Source of the DNA: Chlorophyllum brunneum
Lineage: Eukaryota; Basidiomycota; Agaricomycetes; Agaricales; Agaricaceae
Length of the DNA: 64,000 nt
Direction: 5' to 3'
Assembly (NCBI GenBank): GCA_963576785.1
Contig: OY756145.1
Span: forward strand, 2,604,001-2,668,000
Part shown: positions 21,877-33,299 of the stretch, in pieces
Numbering within the stretch: position 1 is the first letter of the stretch
How the letters are laid out: each line of letters starts with the position of its first letter
Program-made: the position numbers and the translations under genes
The notes under the pieces: generated by a model
Told to the model about the DNA's origin: nothing
Database searches by the model: none
The model's input: the letters and a program-made list of their open reading frames with translations, nothing else

Positions 21877-23238
21877 ATGGCTGCTGTTTATCCCACCCCC
21901 CCACCCACATCCAACACCCTTGATTCTGCTCAACGTCAAAGGCTCCTAAAGTCAACGCAAAAACTAGGAGCTCTTCTCGGAACCACACCTCGTGTTTTTG
22001 AGCCCGGAATGACTCTTCCTCCACCTCTGACACCTTCCACCCGAGCTTTTCGTCGTGAAGGCAAAGTATTCCACAACCAATCTGCGTCCTCATCGACCAC
22101 CAGTCTCTCTTCAGAAACCGAGGGCTTCGTTTGGATTCCTTCACCGGACGAGATGCTATTGAAACATCATCAAAGGGGTACTTCAACACCTATTGCCATT
22201 GAGTTCCCCCGTAATGGTGCCGACAAATCATCTTCTCCTCTCCCAATCAAGACTGGTCATAAGAAGTCAAATTCAAATTCCCCACACAGCTTTCCGACTA
22301 CCCCTCAGAAACTTTCCCAGCCTCTTCTCTATCGCCTTCGTTCCGTACCAATTCCACCACCGATCATTTCACCACGTTTTCCTGTGGAGAAAAACAAGAC
22401 AACGACAATATTGTCGCCTACTATGGTTGACAAGACAACGAAGAGTAGTGGAGTGGAGGGAGAGAGGAGAGGGTTGAGTGACAGTGATCGTAGAAGAAAG
22501 ATGGCCAAGTTGACAAAGACGTTGGGTGAGAATGTACCACCAGAGTTGGTGTTTGGGCCATTACCACCGAGGTCAAGTTCACTTACTCGGAAGACGACGA
22601 CGACGACGACGACTGCTGCTAGTACTACTATGGCTGCTGCTCGTCCTTCTACTTCGTCTGGTAGCAGAAGACAACGATCTCAAACAACTTCACATCGTCC
22701 ATCAACCGCACCAAAATCAAAATCAAAGTCAAAGTCATCTTCCAAAACCGACGTTCCGCGCCTAACAATCACAAAACCCACTTCCAAGACCAATAACACC
22801 ACCACTATCACCACACTCTCTTCAGCATCGTTATCCAAATTGGGTCCGACATCACCAGTAATTACGGTCACTACCACCACCAACGCGACTACCGGTATCC
22901 CAACTCCAAAACGTAAACATCGACCACGTAGTTTAACTCTTACTCACATCCCAATTATTGGTCAACAAACTCGAGATATCACCATCGACCAACCTCAAAC
23001 ACAACACCAAAAACAACAAATTCAGTCTCGAGATACTAGAGATTCAACTCGTGGAAGATCACTCGACGACCAAGATCGTCCGTATCCACGTCAACGTACC
23101 GAATCCACAAGCATCCGTAACACAACAGTCAATTTAGTTGATTTTGGTAGAAGAAAGGAGAAAGAGTGGAGTGGGGAATGGAATGTGAGGGATATGACGG
23201 AAGTTATGAATGCGTTGAGGGGTCTTCGTGTTCGATAA
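21877..23238 (+). CDS. Intrinsically disordered protein with a conserved KLTKTLGENVPPELVFG motif
   Basis: Single exon of 453 aa starting at the ATG of MAAVYPTPPPTS; an in-frame ATG at 21817 would add 20 residues but lies in the pyrimidine-rich leader. The protein is dominated by Ser, Thr, Pro, Lys and Gln, with homopolymeric tracts (TTTTTTTAASTT, KSKSKSKSSSK). Three islands look conserved: QRLLKSTQKLGALLGTTP near the N-terminus, RRRKMAKLTKTLGENVPPE in the middle, and WNVRDMTEVMNALRGLR at the C-terminus. The first two resemble each other (K-x-T-x-LG) and may be repeated short binding motifs. I recall similar unnamed proteins in other basidiomycetes; no function is known to me. No membrane segment or signal peptide is visible. 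Confidence 0.8.
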   Translation: MAAVYPTPPPTSNTLDSAQRQRLLKSTQKLGALLGTTPRVFEPGMTLPPPLTPSTRAFRREGKVFHNQSASSSTTSLSSETEGFVWIPSPDEMLLKHHQRGTSTPIAIEFPRNGADKSSSPLPIKTGHKKSNSNSPHSFPTTPQKLSQPLLYRLRSVPIPPPIISPRFPVEKNKTTTILSPTMVDKTTKSSGVEGERRGLSDSDRRRKMAKLTKTLGENVPPELVFGPLPPRSSSLTRKTTTTTTTAASTTMAAARPSTSSGSRRQRSQTTSHRPSTAPKSKSKSKSSSKTDVPRLTITKPTSKTNNTTTITTLSSASLSKLGPTSPVITVTTTTNATTGIPTPKRKHRPRSLTLTHIPIIGQQTRDITIDQPQTQHQKQQIQSRDTRDSTRGRSLDDQDRPYPRQRTESTSIRNTTVNLVDFGRRKEKEWSGEWNVRDMTEVMNALRGLRVR

Positions 23239-23534
23239 ACCTTGAACGTTGAACACCTTGTGTGGGTTGTTGTTACCTAGGTGAAGGTTGACGCCTTGAC
23301 GTTTTGAAAGGTTGAGAGGGGGGTTGAGATGTCAAAAAGGGAATTTTTTTTTTAAATCATACTCGCGACTGGCTCGTGTTGTCCTTCCTATCACTTTATT
23401 AATTTCTCCTATTTTCTTCTTCTCTCCTTTCTTTTCCTCGATCCATGTCATAGGCATTACCCACTGCATTCAACTCCTTCACGATTTTTAACGTTAAACT
23501 CCGATATACGATATACTTAAAATTAATCTTTCAC

Positions 23535-23670
23535 GACATCTTCACGACAACAACCTAGATACACATCTGTAATATATTCAGGGTTTTAATTAAACCCGTA
23601 ACGACATCTTCACGACAACAACCTAGATACACATCTGTAATATATTCAGGGTTTTAATTAAACCCGTAAC
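23535..23670. repeat. Tandem duplication, two 68 bp units
   Basis: Two essentially identical copies with period 68, each containing ATCTTCACGACAACAACC and TTTAATTAAACCCG. The right-hand copy overlaps the last codons and TAA of the GH5 gene, so the final codons and stop are duplicated as well. Confidence 0.95.
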
Positions 23671-25439
23671 GACTGCGCAAGAACATTCGAGCCTCGTCGA
23701 CGGCTTGTACGAAACCATGTTCATATTCCCAATAATTCTTCCTTTGATCATGATTGTTCGTTTGATGTCGAGCACAGGCACGGATAAACCCCAACTCAGT
23801 AACCGGATCACGTCCATTGAGGTTGAACGTGAAAAACGTAAAGGCAGTATCCCAACCTTTCTCGTAACCTTCGGCAAATAACTCATGTGCGTAATGACCA
23901 GGGTACTGCGACCAGTATTTTACATGCGTATCTATCTCGGTTGTTAACCATCCTTCCTGTATTGAAACGCAAAACTTACCGACAGCAGTGGTTTTTGCGG
24001 TTGTCTTGGCAGTATCCACTTCGTCAGGGATAATATCCACCATCTCAACTGCGCTTGATAACCTCATACCTACACAATTAGGAAATGTCCCCGTGTTGAC
24101 TGCATCACGAACACTCCAACCGAAATCACCTGAATGCCGTTTCTTATACGTCCAGAAAAACCAACCAGAACATGATTTGTCGTATAAACGGAGTTGAGCA
24201 TCGATGTAAGATTTCGTTTCGGCAAAACCAGATGTCGTACTTTGTGTGAGAGAGTTAGGGTTGAGAGCTCCAGACCATTCACCAATTACGAAACCAGATC
24301 CACTCGATACTCGACTGAGTTTTTCCGAAATGGTAGAAAAATGGTGAAAGGTGGTAGAACCGTTTCCGTTCGAGTTGAGAGATGAAATGTGCCCAGAAGC
24401 AGGAGTATGGATATCAGAAGAGGTGAAACAGCGATAGAGATGATGATCGAGGATGACAAGTCCATGTGATTTAAGATCCTTAGCAACAAGCCAGTCGGAA
24501 TAAGAATCCAAGCGCCAACATTCACCAAGGTAGAGTGGAACGGTGGCATTGATAGAACGAAGTTGATGGATAGTGGTGGTGTACCATGATTGGAGGATTG
24601 TATCGGAAGGTGGGTGTGGTTCGTTGAGGAGTTGGATACCGATCAAGTTGGGTGTGTGGGTTTCGTGGAGGAAGGTGAGGAGGTGAGTGAGGAGCGTGGT
24701 GAGGATGTGGGTGGTGTGTTTGAGGTTGTGTTTGGAGGAGAAGAAGGTAGGAGGGTTGGATGTTCCCGAGTGGGAATCCGGGTTTTGTTTCCCCGGTGCT
24801 GCGTGGAGATCTACGGACAGCGTGAGTGATTTGGCGGTAATATGAGCCTGCACGTACCAATGAGAACACCAATGTGATACTTGTACGCGAGAGAGAACGC
24901 CTCTTGGATTTTCGACCACGCGTTGACAAAAATATCTTTGAAGTCTCGAAAATCTGTGCCATCCAAAAGCGAAGGATCCATTCCAGCCAAATGATAATAA
25001 CCAATCTGGTATCCACGTAATTCATTCCTCGTCTAAAACCATCAAGGAAGAAGCTTACTGGAATCCTAACAGAATTAAATCCATGCTCTCTCAACCACTT
25101 CCAATCATCTTCCGTAATCCAACTATTCCAATGGCTTTCTAAATTGGCTTTGGCATGTTTACCACGTGCAACATCGAGATCGCTTTGTGCAGGTTGAGCA
25201 GCATTGCGAAATGGTGCATCTGTGATCCAACGTTCGAGGACGAACCAAGAACCTAGGAGATAATTCAATCATTGTATCACGACATGTCGGAGGTGAGACT
25301 GACCAAGATTGACACCGCGGTGTTTACGGAATTGGAATATGAATTGTTCGTCGGTGAAGGATTTGGGTAGAGATAGAGGTGTGGGTTGTGTACCAGGGGA
25401 TGGTTTTGGGTGCTTCAGAGTGTTGAGGAACTGACGCAT
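23654..25439 (-). CDS. GH5 family exo-beta-1,3-glucanase-like protein
   Basis: Retaining beta-glucanase fold acting on beta-1,3-glucan of the fungal cell wall. Four exons (25304-25439, 25059-25252, 24858-25005, 23654-24810) give 1635 nt (544 aa), all joined by GT-AG introns in consistent phase. Motifs in order: RGVNLGSWFVLERW, NSVRIPIGYYHLAG, DLHAAPGKQN, the acid/base Glu in LLNEPHPPSD (about residue 223), DHHLYRCF and the nucleophile Glu in FVIGEWSGAL (about residue 337), then SGWFFWTYK. The start MRQFLNTL lacks a signal peptide, so an intracellular or non-classically targeted form is likely, as seen for some basidiomycete GH5_9 members. After the catalytic domain about 130 residues continue to RSRYGFN. 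A 68 bp tandem repeat covers the stop codon. Confidence 0.92.
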
Positions 25440-27091
25440 GGTAGGTTGGATGAGGGGAGGAGATGTGGAGACTTGGATCCCAAGAATATAACATTTCACG
25501 TGTCGACGTATTTTAATTTCTAGATATGGTGTATGACTACATAGAATAATGGTACTAAGCACAAAACCGTGGAGCGATCCTTTGAGGACATTGGTGAAAG
25601 AGTTGAGAGGTATGGCGTCAGCGTTGTACGACTTTACATAGCATGAACAATTGAAATAACAACAGAAGAAGTGTTGACGTGTGTCTATAAGTTAGGAGCC
25701 GTCGAAGACCGATGTGGTCGGTATGTAAACAGGGCCATCTGGTGTTATACATATATCGAAATGAAAAAGCAGGATGAAGGCGTCTGGGACGGTGTAAAGA
25801 GACAGACACCAGCGAGAAATCTCAATCAACGGGCCCAAGTGAGTGGGTTTCTCATCCTTTCCAGTGTGCAGGCTGTCAATATGAACCCGGAAGTACCATT
25901 GCCAAGATCATACGGGTTGAAAATACTTACAAAGTTAATCAGCTAGCTTCAGCTTCTGTGTCGTCGAATTGGGCCCCGCGGTAGGTACAGACGCGTCGGT
26001 GGAATTCCTTCTATCTGAGGGCTTGAGCTGGGTTGACATCGCACATCTTGGCTACTTTGTAGGATGGGTACACGACCCAAACGTCGGAAATGACAAAGTC
26101 ACCAGTGAAGCCGGTTCATCATTCAATTTCTGCGCGAAAGCCGCTGATCTATACTTTGAAGTCGGAACCTCATCAGGTCCACCCTGCTGGACGTCAAGTC
26201 TTTTTTTTCCGCACCTTACCGTATTTAAAACATCATCCAATGCGAAAGGCTTTGGAGCTTCCCAGTCCCCTGACCAGCCCAACCACGCTGTGAGACAAAC
26301 AGTCATAGAACATAGTCAGATATCGAACCAGAGTAACCGGGGGCTTGTTTTCAGGATAAGTGTGTCCTTCTCCCTCAAACCATCGACATCGAACAGCAAC
26401 GATGATACAGGAACACCAAAACTGTCCCCGAGCATGACTCCGGTCGAGAAGGATTTTGCTACGAACATAACGGCTCCATTGAGGTTAGAGGACGTCTCTT
26501 CGAGAGACAATGAAAAAAAAAACATATTGCTACCACGGCCAGCGGTGACCTTAAGGGCTCTCGAGGGATCGCTCGCACCGGGGTTTGGAAAAAGAAAATG
26601 GGGAAGGTGTCGTGAAACACATTCCGAAGGAAGCTAGTGGTATTGACGATGTAACCCATTGGTGGACCTTCACTGACAAGTGACGGCAATTGTACTGTTG
26701 GGATATTTCTGGACAGATAAGGCTTTCTGGGGAGAAAAGCTGCCACGGGCGCAGCCACAAAACGAATTTCTGCAGAAACGTCTGCCCAGGTTCGGGTTCA
26801 TGAGCATCGTTGTCATTGCGCGCAAGTCCGCTGACGCATACAACAGAGCTACACCGATACAAAGGTAAAGGTTGGACACATGAGCTCTGCGCGGGGTTCC
26901 AAGCCGACTGCACCACATGGGAATTTCTCTGGAAGATGTTCCGCCAGAGTGCCAGGGGGAGAGGGATACTGAGAGTGCGCTTGTCAAGCGAGAGAGGCAA
27001 AGAAAAGTGTCCGACAGCAGAAGAAGGTTCGCTCTGTTCCAAACCCCCGATAAGACGTCACTCACTGAAGCTCAGAGCCTAAGTTTCATTC
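25440..27091. other. Stretch without an assignable gene
   Basis: A 222-codon frame at 25969-26637 (+) overlaps several minus-strand frames (26052-26306, 26551-27042, 26670-27065). None shows a known domain, and I could not choose a strand. A hydrophobic minus-strand stretch near 26551-26700 and intron-like breaks allow a spliced minus-strand gene, but this is conjecture. Confidence 0.35.
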
Positions 27092-28948
27092 AATGGCTAC
27101 ATCTTATGCTGACATAGCGGAGTAAGCCATTGTCATGTTACCTGGCTATCACGTTAGGGGTCAGACAACGGTTTCATCCAACCCATTGTCACCAGCACCA
27201 CCACTGCGATGGACACTTTGAACATCTACTGTCCTCATACGAACAGCCTCAGTATCACAGTCATCCAGGAGTTTTGGGGTACTCTCATCCCCCATCTCAG
27301 ATCAGAAAACATTCTGTTACCTTCGGACAGCATTTACGTGCGTTGGTAGATGCTTCAACTTTATTGAACTCAGTACGAGTCTTGCAGCTACCACCAGGAA
27401 AGATTTCTGTCCTCAAAAAGGACGAGATGCACAAGGCACTCCTCAAGCATGATCCCTCTACTTTGACTTTAGCACCTAGCAGACGCTTCGTCCGTGATAC
27501 CATCCCTTATCTAGACGATGATGTCATTCATCTTATTGTCATACGCAGTAGGTCCCCCAGGGAGATTATATGCTTCATGAGATTTGACTGTGATGCCTTC
27601 ACTAGAGGTTTTCCCTAGCCTCAATGTTTACAACGTTCCGGTGGAGAGAGTGGAAGAAGTAAAAGATGCCAATCCGCTCGCAACGGTTTCTGACTTAATC
27701 CCGAAGCGTCTTTTCATGGTCTATAAAGTATGTCTTTGTTATGTGTTTTTGTTTATGTGTGCTCACCTATCTGGCAAGCCACTTAGTATCGTACGCCTGG
27801 ACCACGTTGGTGTTGTTAGCCGTAGTGGGCTCACCAAGGTGATGGACACGGACATTTTGGAGGATATATACCCATGGGGATGTGCTCCTGGGGAAGTACA
27901 TTTTTTCGTTTACCCAACGTACACTGAGGAGGAGGGTGTACCTCAGTTGTTGAAGACGTTATCATATGGGCACGAGCCGCGACGAATTTACCAAGCGCAG
28001 GAAGACAAGGCTATACAGAGCGATCAACTCGATGAACACCACGTACCTGCCTCTCTACTGAATGAAGCCCTTTGTAAATTTCACTACAACCTCTCCACCA
28101 TAATTCCGACTGCTCACGACATTGACGCCTTCCACTCCAAGCTACGTCCTGTTGTTGTTGACACGTACCCGACTTGGGGGGCACGCTGTTACATGTTTAC
28201 ACGTATCTTCAACATGATCATGCCACAAGACTGCCAGATCTTGCTGGAGCCACCCCATAAACAGGAACACTACTATGACGATGGGCATATAAGTATCGAT
28301 AATGACTCAGTCAAGTTCCTGTTTTACATTCAAGAGGTCAAGAATGGGTTTTTTTCCTCAATGGCCGAGGTACAAGGACACTACTCGGAATACGTCCAAA
28401 GCTGCCTTGCACAATGTGAAGCAAAATTACGGGCTATAAACTTTCCCACAATAATTCTACTCCAGCTTGGTAAGTCTTAGTTATTTTTTAAACTGTTGCA
28501 TTGACTCTATATCTCCTCTACTCAAGGTCCCTTGATATCTGTGGGTGTAGCAATATACACCACCAAGCCCATCATTGAGTATATTACAACAATCACGTTC
28601 AATTGCCATTCTTCTAACAATAAAGAGATGTACGCTGGAGAGCAGCTTGTAGGCTCACTGCAAGTTGCTTTGACTGACCTCCGCAAGTGGCATCAAACTG
28701 CTTTTGATGAAGAGACAAAACCAAGTGCTATGTTTCCATTCCGAAATTACTATGAACTTGAAGAAAAAAAGAAGTATTTCATCTTTGATGAAGCTATAGA
28801 GGAGAAGTTGATTTTTAAAGCACACGATGAAGAAGGAACCAAGCTATTTATCAAGTTTTATCGACAATATTCTGTGGATGCTCATCATATGGCCTTTGGA
28901 CACAGTTTTGTACCCAAACTTATAGTTGTCAATAAATTCTACAAGTAG
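27092..28948 (+). pseudogene. Basidiomycete nuclease-like plus protein-kinase-like gene, truncated at the repeat island
   Basis: A restriction-nuclease-like (PD-(D/E)xK) domain joined to a fungal protein-kinase-like domain, a combination I know from basidiomycete genomes. Best coding parts are 27584-28480 and, after an intron of about 50 bp, from about 28527 to 28948. The nuclease core reads FYIQEVKNGFF (E-x-K) followed by a Q-containing helix. The linker has GPLISVGVAIYTTKP and LRKWHQTAF. The kinase start has KLIFKAHDEEGTKLFIKFYRQYS with the presumed beta-3 Lys, then FVPKLIVVNKFYK and TAG. The rest of the N-lobe and the whole C-lobe, with HRD and DFG motifs, are missing; AT-rich repeat sequence starts at once. 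Upstream exons (27092-27583) are unclear and contain frame breaks. Confidence 0.62.
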
Positions 28949-29609
28949 TTTTTGATTGTTACACAAGATATTTCTAGTACTTACTATTAATTTAACAACA
29001 AAATAGTAAAGCCCGAAATATAAAAGCAGGTGTAGACAGAGTTGAGGATTAAAATCAAGAAGTTACATTAATTGGATGGATGAGGATATCTAATCTACAA
29101 AAGAGACAATGTTATATTATTCCAAATTATGTATATTCTTTTATTTTTTATTATCTTTCTCACACTCTATGTTTACTAATAGTTGAACTATTATTAGAAC
29201 TTTGTTCTATTTTATTTCCAAAACTTCTATTCTTTAAATAATAAAAGAAGTTTTGAGAAGTCTAATTAGAGTTTTGACAGAAGTTTTATCAAGAATTCCT
29301 TAATACTTACATAAAGTAGATACTAGTTGTGGTATATAAACTAGTTGAAACTGCCATATAGAAATATTGTTTCTACTTGGTTAGGTAGAGACTCAAATAT
29401 AAGCCTTTATCTAAACAATACTGAAAATATAAGAACCTTAATTACTAAACTCTACTTATCACTCTCTGAGTTAATAAACTTGCTTACTTGAAGCATAGGC
29501 TCATTTAGAGTAATAACTCCAGTATATATGATGTTAGAATTAGAACTAAGAAAGTATTTTCCTTTGATATGTTGCCCTAACTTAGGACTGGCCAAGATTA
29601 CTATAATAA

Positions 29610-29672
29610 TGTAATCTCTAGAGTATAATATTAATACCTATCTTAGCTAGGTAATTAGATAGGCAAAAGTAC
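29610..29672 (+). repeat. Dispersed repeat, copy 1 (partial)
   Basis: Shares TGTAATCTCTAGAGTATA and TACCTATCTTAGCTAGGTAA with copies at 30470-30560 and 31260-31350. It may be a fragment of an LTR or terminal region of an unidentified element. Confidence 0.6.
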
Positions 29673-30134
29673 TTACTTATTCTCAGAGATCTCTGATCTG
29701 GTAGACAATACTGAGTATCTATTAATACAGCTGCAATTTATTACATCTGAATCCAATCTACTAGTATCATAATTAATATACATTAAGAGATATAGAAGTG
29801 GGCTCCAGAAATCAAAGTGAGTTCAAAACAACAATATAATATTGGTAGAACAAAAGCAATAATTATTAAGTTAGGACTTTTTTTGGTAGTAGTATTGGGC
29901 TTAGCTCACCTAGGCCCCTTTCTAGTGAGATCAGATAACATAGGTGTCATATTGGTATTGTCATACTTTCTAAGTAGTTCCATAATACTTCCAAACTATC
30001 TCTCCAACCTCCTCCTACTATTGTAGTATACTTCCCAGCTATTAGGTCAGAGCAAACTAAAGTCCAATTAGAACTAATATACTCAATAGGACTAGCTCTC
30101 AAGCTATTTCCACTAAATCTAGACTACCAATCTA

Positions 30135-30458
30135 GTGATCAGCTATTTCAGTAAAAAGGCATCAATATCCCACTACTATCAACCATTAATGACCCAATCC
30201 TCTGATATTGTGTTACAAGCTTCATTGAGGGACACAACTGCCTATAGTGCCAGACTCTGCAAGTTCTACCTATTCTGTAACATCTTCTCTATAGCTGAAG
30301 AAAGCCAACTCCCAGCTTCTTTCCACATGCTTAATTCTTTCATGCTTTGGGTAGTATCAGATCCAGATACTATCAATTCTAAACTACAGTCTAAGTACTA
30401 CTTCAAGCCAGTGGCTATTAATACAGTATACAAGTATCTCTCAGCTATGCAAGCATAG
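30135..30458 (+). pseudogene. Tyrosine-recombinase-like N-terminal domain fragment
   Basis: 107 codons with the pattern of the SAM-like core-binding domain of fungal tyrosine recombinases: YSARLCKFYLFCN early, a helix HMLNSFMLWVV in the middle, and TVYKYLSAMQA before TAG where a W is usual, followed by YIVTN. The catalytic domain is not found downstream; a dispersed repeat starts at about 30470. The likely source is a Crypton or DIRS-like element. The assignment rests on helix pattern and is moderate. Confidence 0.4.
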
Positions 30459-30469
30459 TACATTGTTAC

Positions 30470-30560
30470 AAATTTGGCTACTAAAGGCAATTGAAGAGGA
30501 TGTAACCTCTAGGATATAGTTTTACAACTAGTAAACTATATACCTATCTTAGAATGTGAT
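30470..30560 (+). repeat. Dispersed repeat, copy 2
   Basis: Contains GGCTACTAAAGGCAAT, GATGTAACCTCTAGGATATA and TACCTATCTTAG. It truncates the recombinase-like fragment. Confidence 0.7.
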
Positions 30561-31259
30561 TCTACCTTAGTTCAGGTTTTTGGTTTGTACAAAGGATTAC
30601 TTACTGATTATAGACCTATTAATCAACCTTTCCTATATTTGTTTCTATTTGTTTTTATATATCTTGTTTTTTTTTATATTCTGATTTCTTTTTACTTCTA
30701 TTACTCTGTACTTTAGTCACCTGTTTTGTCTATCACATCATATTCCTATTACCAATATTATATAATGTTTCTCTTATTTTTTTTCTGTCTAGTTACTCTA
30801 TTATCTTGTCAGTTGACCTTCTAATACTTTTCTACTACTAGTATATAAGTAGTTCTTTGTACACTTGTATTTGATAGTCTAATTTTCAACTTAGTCTTTG
30901 GCTATCTTTTTCTATTACTCTCTACTATACAAGTAAATCCTCCTACTCATTTACTACCTATATCCAACCTTTGTCCTAGTAACAAGTGGTTATCTAAGTA
31001 AAGACCACTATGATACTTAGAGAAGTATAGTACACAAGCTGAAGCCAAGATCTTCTATTTATCCAGTTTACCATTTTATAAGAACTGTACCCCTTGGTAG
31101 TATTGTACTTAATATATGCACAAACATAGATACCAAACTATGAGAAATCCTCATGAATCTCCTTATATCAGTATTGTTCTCCCTACTAAAGAGACATCTT
31201 CAGTCTAAGATATAAATCCTGAAGTATTTGCCAAAAAAACATACTTTTTCCTAGTATTA

Positions 31260-31350
31260 TAAGTTTAGCTACTAAAGGCAATCAAAAAGGATGTAATTTC
31301 TAGGGTATGGTCATAATACCTATCTCAGCCAAGTAACTAAATAAGCAAAT
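31260..31350 (+). repeat. Dispersed repeat, copy 3
   Basis: Contains AGCTACTAAAGGCAAT, GATGTAATTTCTAGGGTAT and TACCTATCTCAGCCAAGTAA. It differs from copy 2 mostly by transitions. Confidence 0.7.
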
Positions 31351-33299
31351 GTTATCAAACTGTTATTACTTAACCAAGAAATAGAAATCCCATTTATCTT
31401 GTAACTCTTGAGTAATAAGAGCAAGTAGAGAATAAGCAGTTAAGCAATCCTCTATTGATTAACAGCAACTGTTAATGGAAACTCTTCTTGGGCAATTAAG
31501 AAGGCTATTATTGTAGAAGATCAAAGCTTAAGCTTTGACTTCCTAATATAGTCAGCTATTTATACTAACTACTTCTTTTCTATAAATACTATAGAGTATA
31601 GATAATGAGACTAAAATAGGTTTCACAATGTGAAACTGATAGATATGAAACATAAGACAAAATATTACTAAAGATAGACATAAAACTGATAAGAGTGAAA
31701 CAATCATCCTCAGAGATCTTAGATAACGATAATAGAGATTTGTCAGAATAGCTGCAGTTACAGGACATACTAGGCAAGATAGTAGATAGTAATAATAGTG
31801 ACAATGGTGGTGATAGAAGAACTGTATTCATGGGTTTATCAGAATTGGATAATAAGGATAACATTGACATAATTTGTTCTTTGGAAAGGTAAGACTCAGA
31901 TAACTTGACAAAGGCTCAAGTAGCAGGTAGGGAGAGTTATTGCTCTCACTACTAAGTACAGCAGGTTTATTATTTGGTGATAGGTCTTTCAGTTGCATTT
32001 TTATACAATAGATTCCATTAGCAACTTGTTGGTGAATGAGTGCTTCAAGTGCTAGACCATGGGTGTACATGTATGGGTAGATGTACTATATTGTTTGCTT
32101 GGTAGTGGATTGTGCTTTCCAACCATTATTCCAAGTGCTATAAAGGTTGTTCTCGATGGTACATAAATAAAGTCCATTAGTATTACATATATGCAGGTAT
32201 GGCACATATTTCCAAGTGAGGTAGAGTAAGGAGTTGATGATAGTATCATTGGATTGTGGTAGTAGTACAAGTGGTATAGCTTCTGGGAATTTATTATAAC
32301 CTCTAACATAGGTTCAAGGTTCAGACATAATATCTAGACTTTATGACTAGCTTTAACATTCAGAAAGAGTTATAGACAACTCTAATCTAGTATGGCAATA
32401 ATCTCCTGCATGTTTTTTTCTTTATTTTTGTCTTGATAAATATTATAGTCTAGCTCAAAACAGACAGAAAATTATGCACTCCAAGTGAGAATTTGCCAAG
32501 AATTGGATATGTACAAGCAAAAATAGGTTGGCTTCTGGATATCAGTTGTGTGTTACCAAATAGCTCAGGAATGTTTTGTATGATATTAGACAAAGATTAT
32601 CACTAAATTAAACCTTATGCTATAATATATCAATGTGGGGACAGTAGAAATTTTATGAGCTGAGGGATAGTCAGTCAAAAAAGCCAACCAGACCACTATA
32701 CAGAAAACTCATAGGTATATCTTGCTCAAGCATATTCAATAGTATACTGAGGTATATGAGAGTGAACCTGAGTAAAATGGTGTCACAATGTACACAAATG
32801 TTTATCCTATGGTAAAAGCACCATTGTCTCAGTTATTAGGCTCTTTTTTTAAAAAAATCAACAATTTATATAGTGGTGCTCAAACATAGTCTGCATATAC
32901 ATATATACAAAAGGTATAAGTACTAATGTTCAGAGAAGGGAAAACCTTACAAGACTTGACAATATCTAGACTATAGATTAGAGTATTTATTCATTGTTTG
33001 TTAATTCTAATCAGAGAAAGAAAGATAGAAATGGATAAGGCAAAAAAGTATCAAATTGCAATTACAAAGAAAAACAACAAATTGTATACTAGCATATGGA
33101 GAGACACTACCTAGACACTACAGGATATTAAAGATAGAATATAGTGGGACTATTGAACAGTCCTAGAGAGCAAAAAACAAGTCTATTAAGTGACCAGATA
33201 ACTCTGGAGACTGTGGACTAATGTTAGAGACTAGAAAGTAAGTATACATGACTTTACTCACCTGTGGACTAATGTTAGAGACTAGAGAAGCCTCTAAGA

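Noticed and set aside
23960..23990. Possible 23 bp micro-intron (GTAAGT...CAG) in the GH5 last exon
   Set aside because: Removal would shift the frame, while the unspliced frame stays open to a conserved-looking C-terminus.
25969..26637. 222-codon plus-strand frame
   Set aside because: Several overlapping minus-strand frames are equally long and neither strand shows a known motif, so no gene is called.
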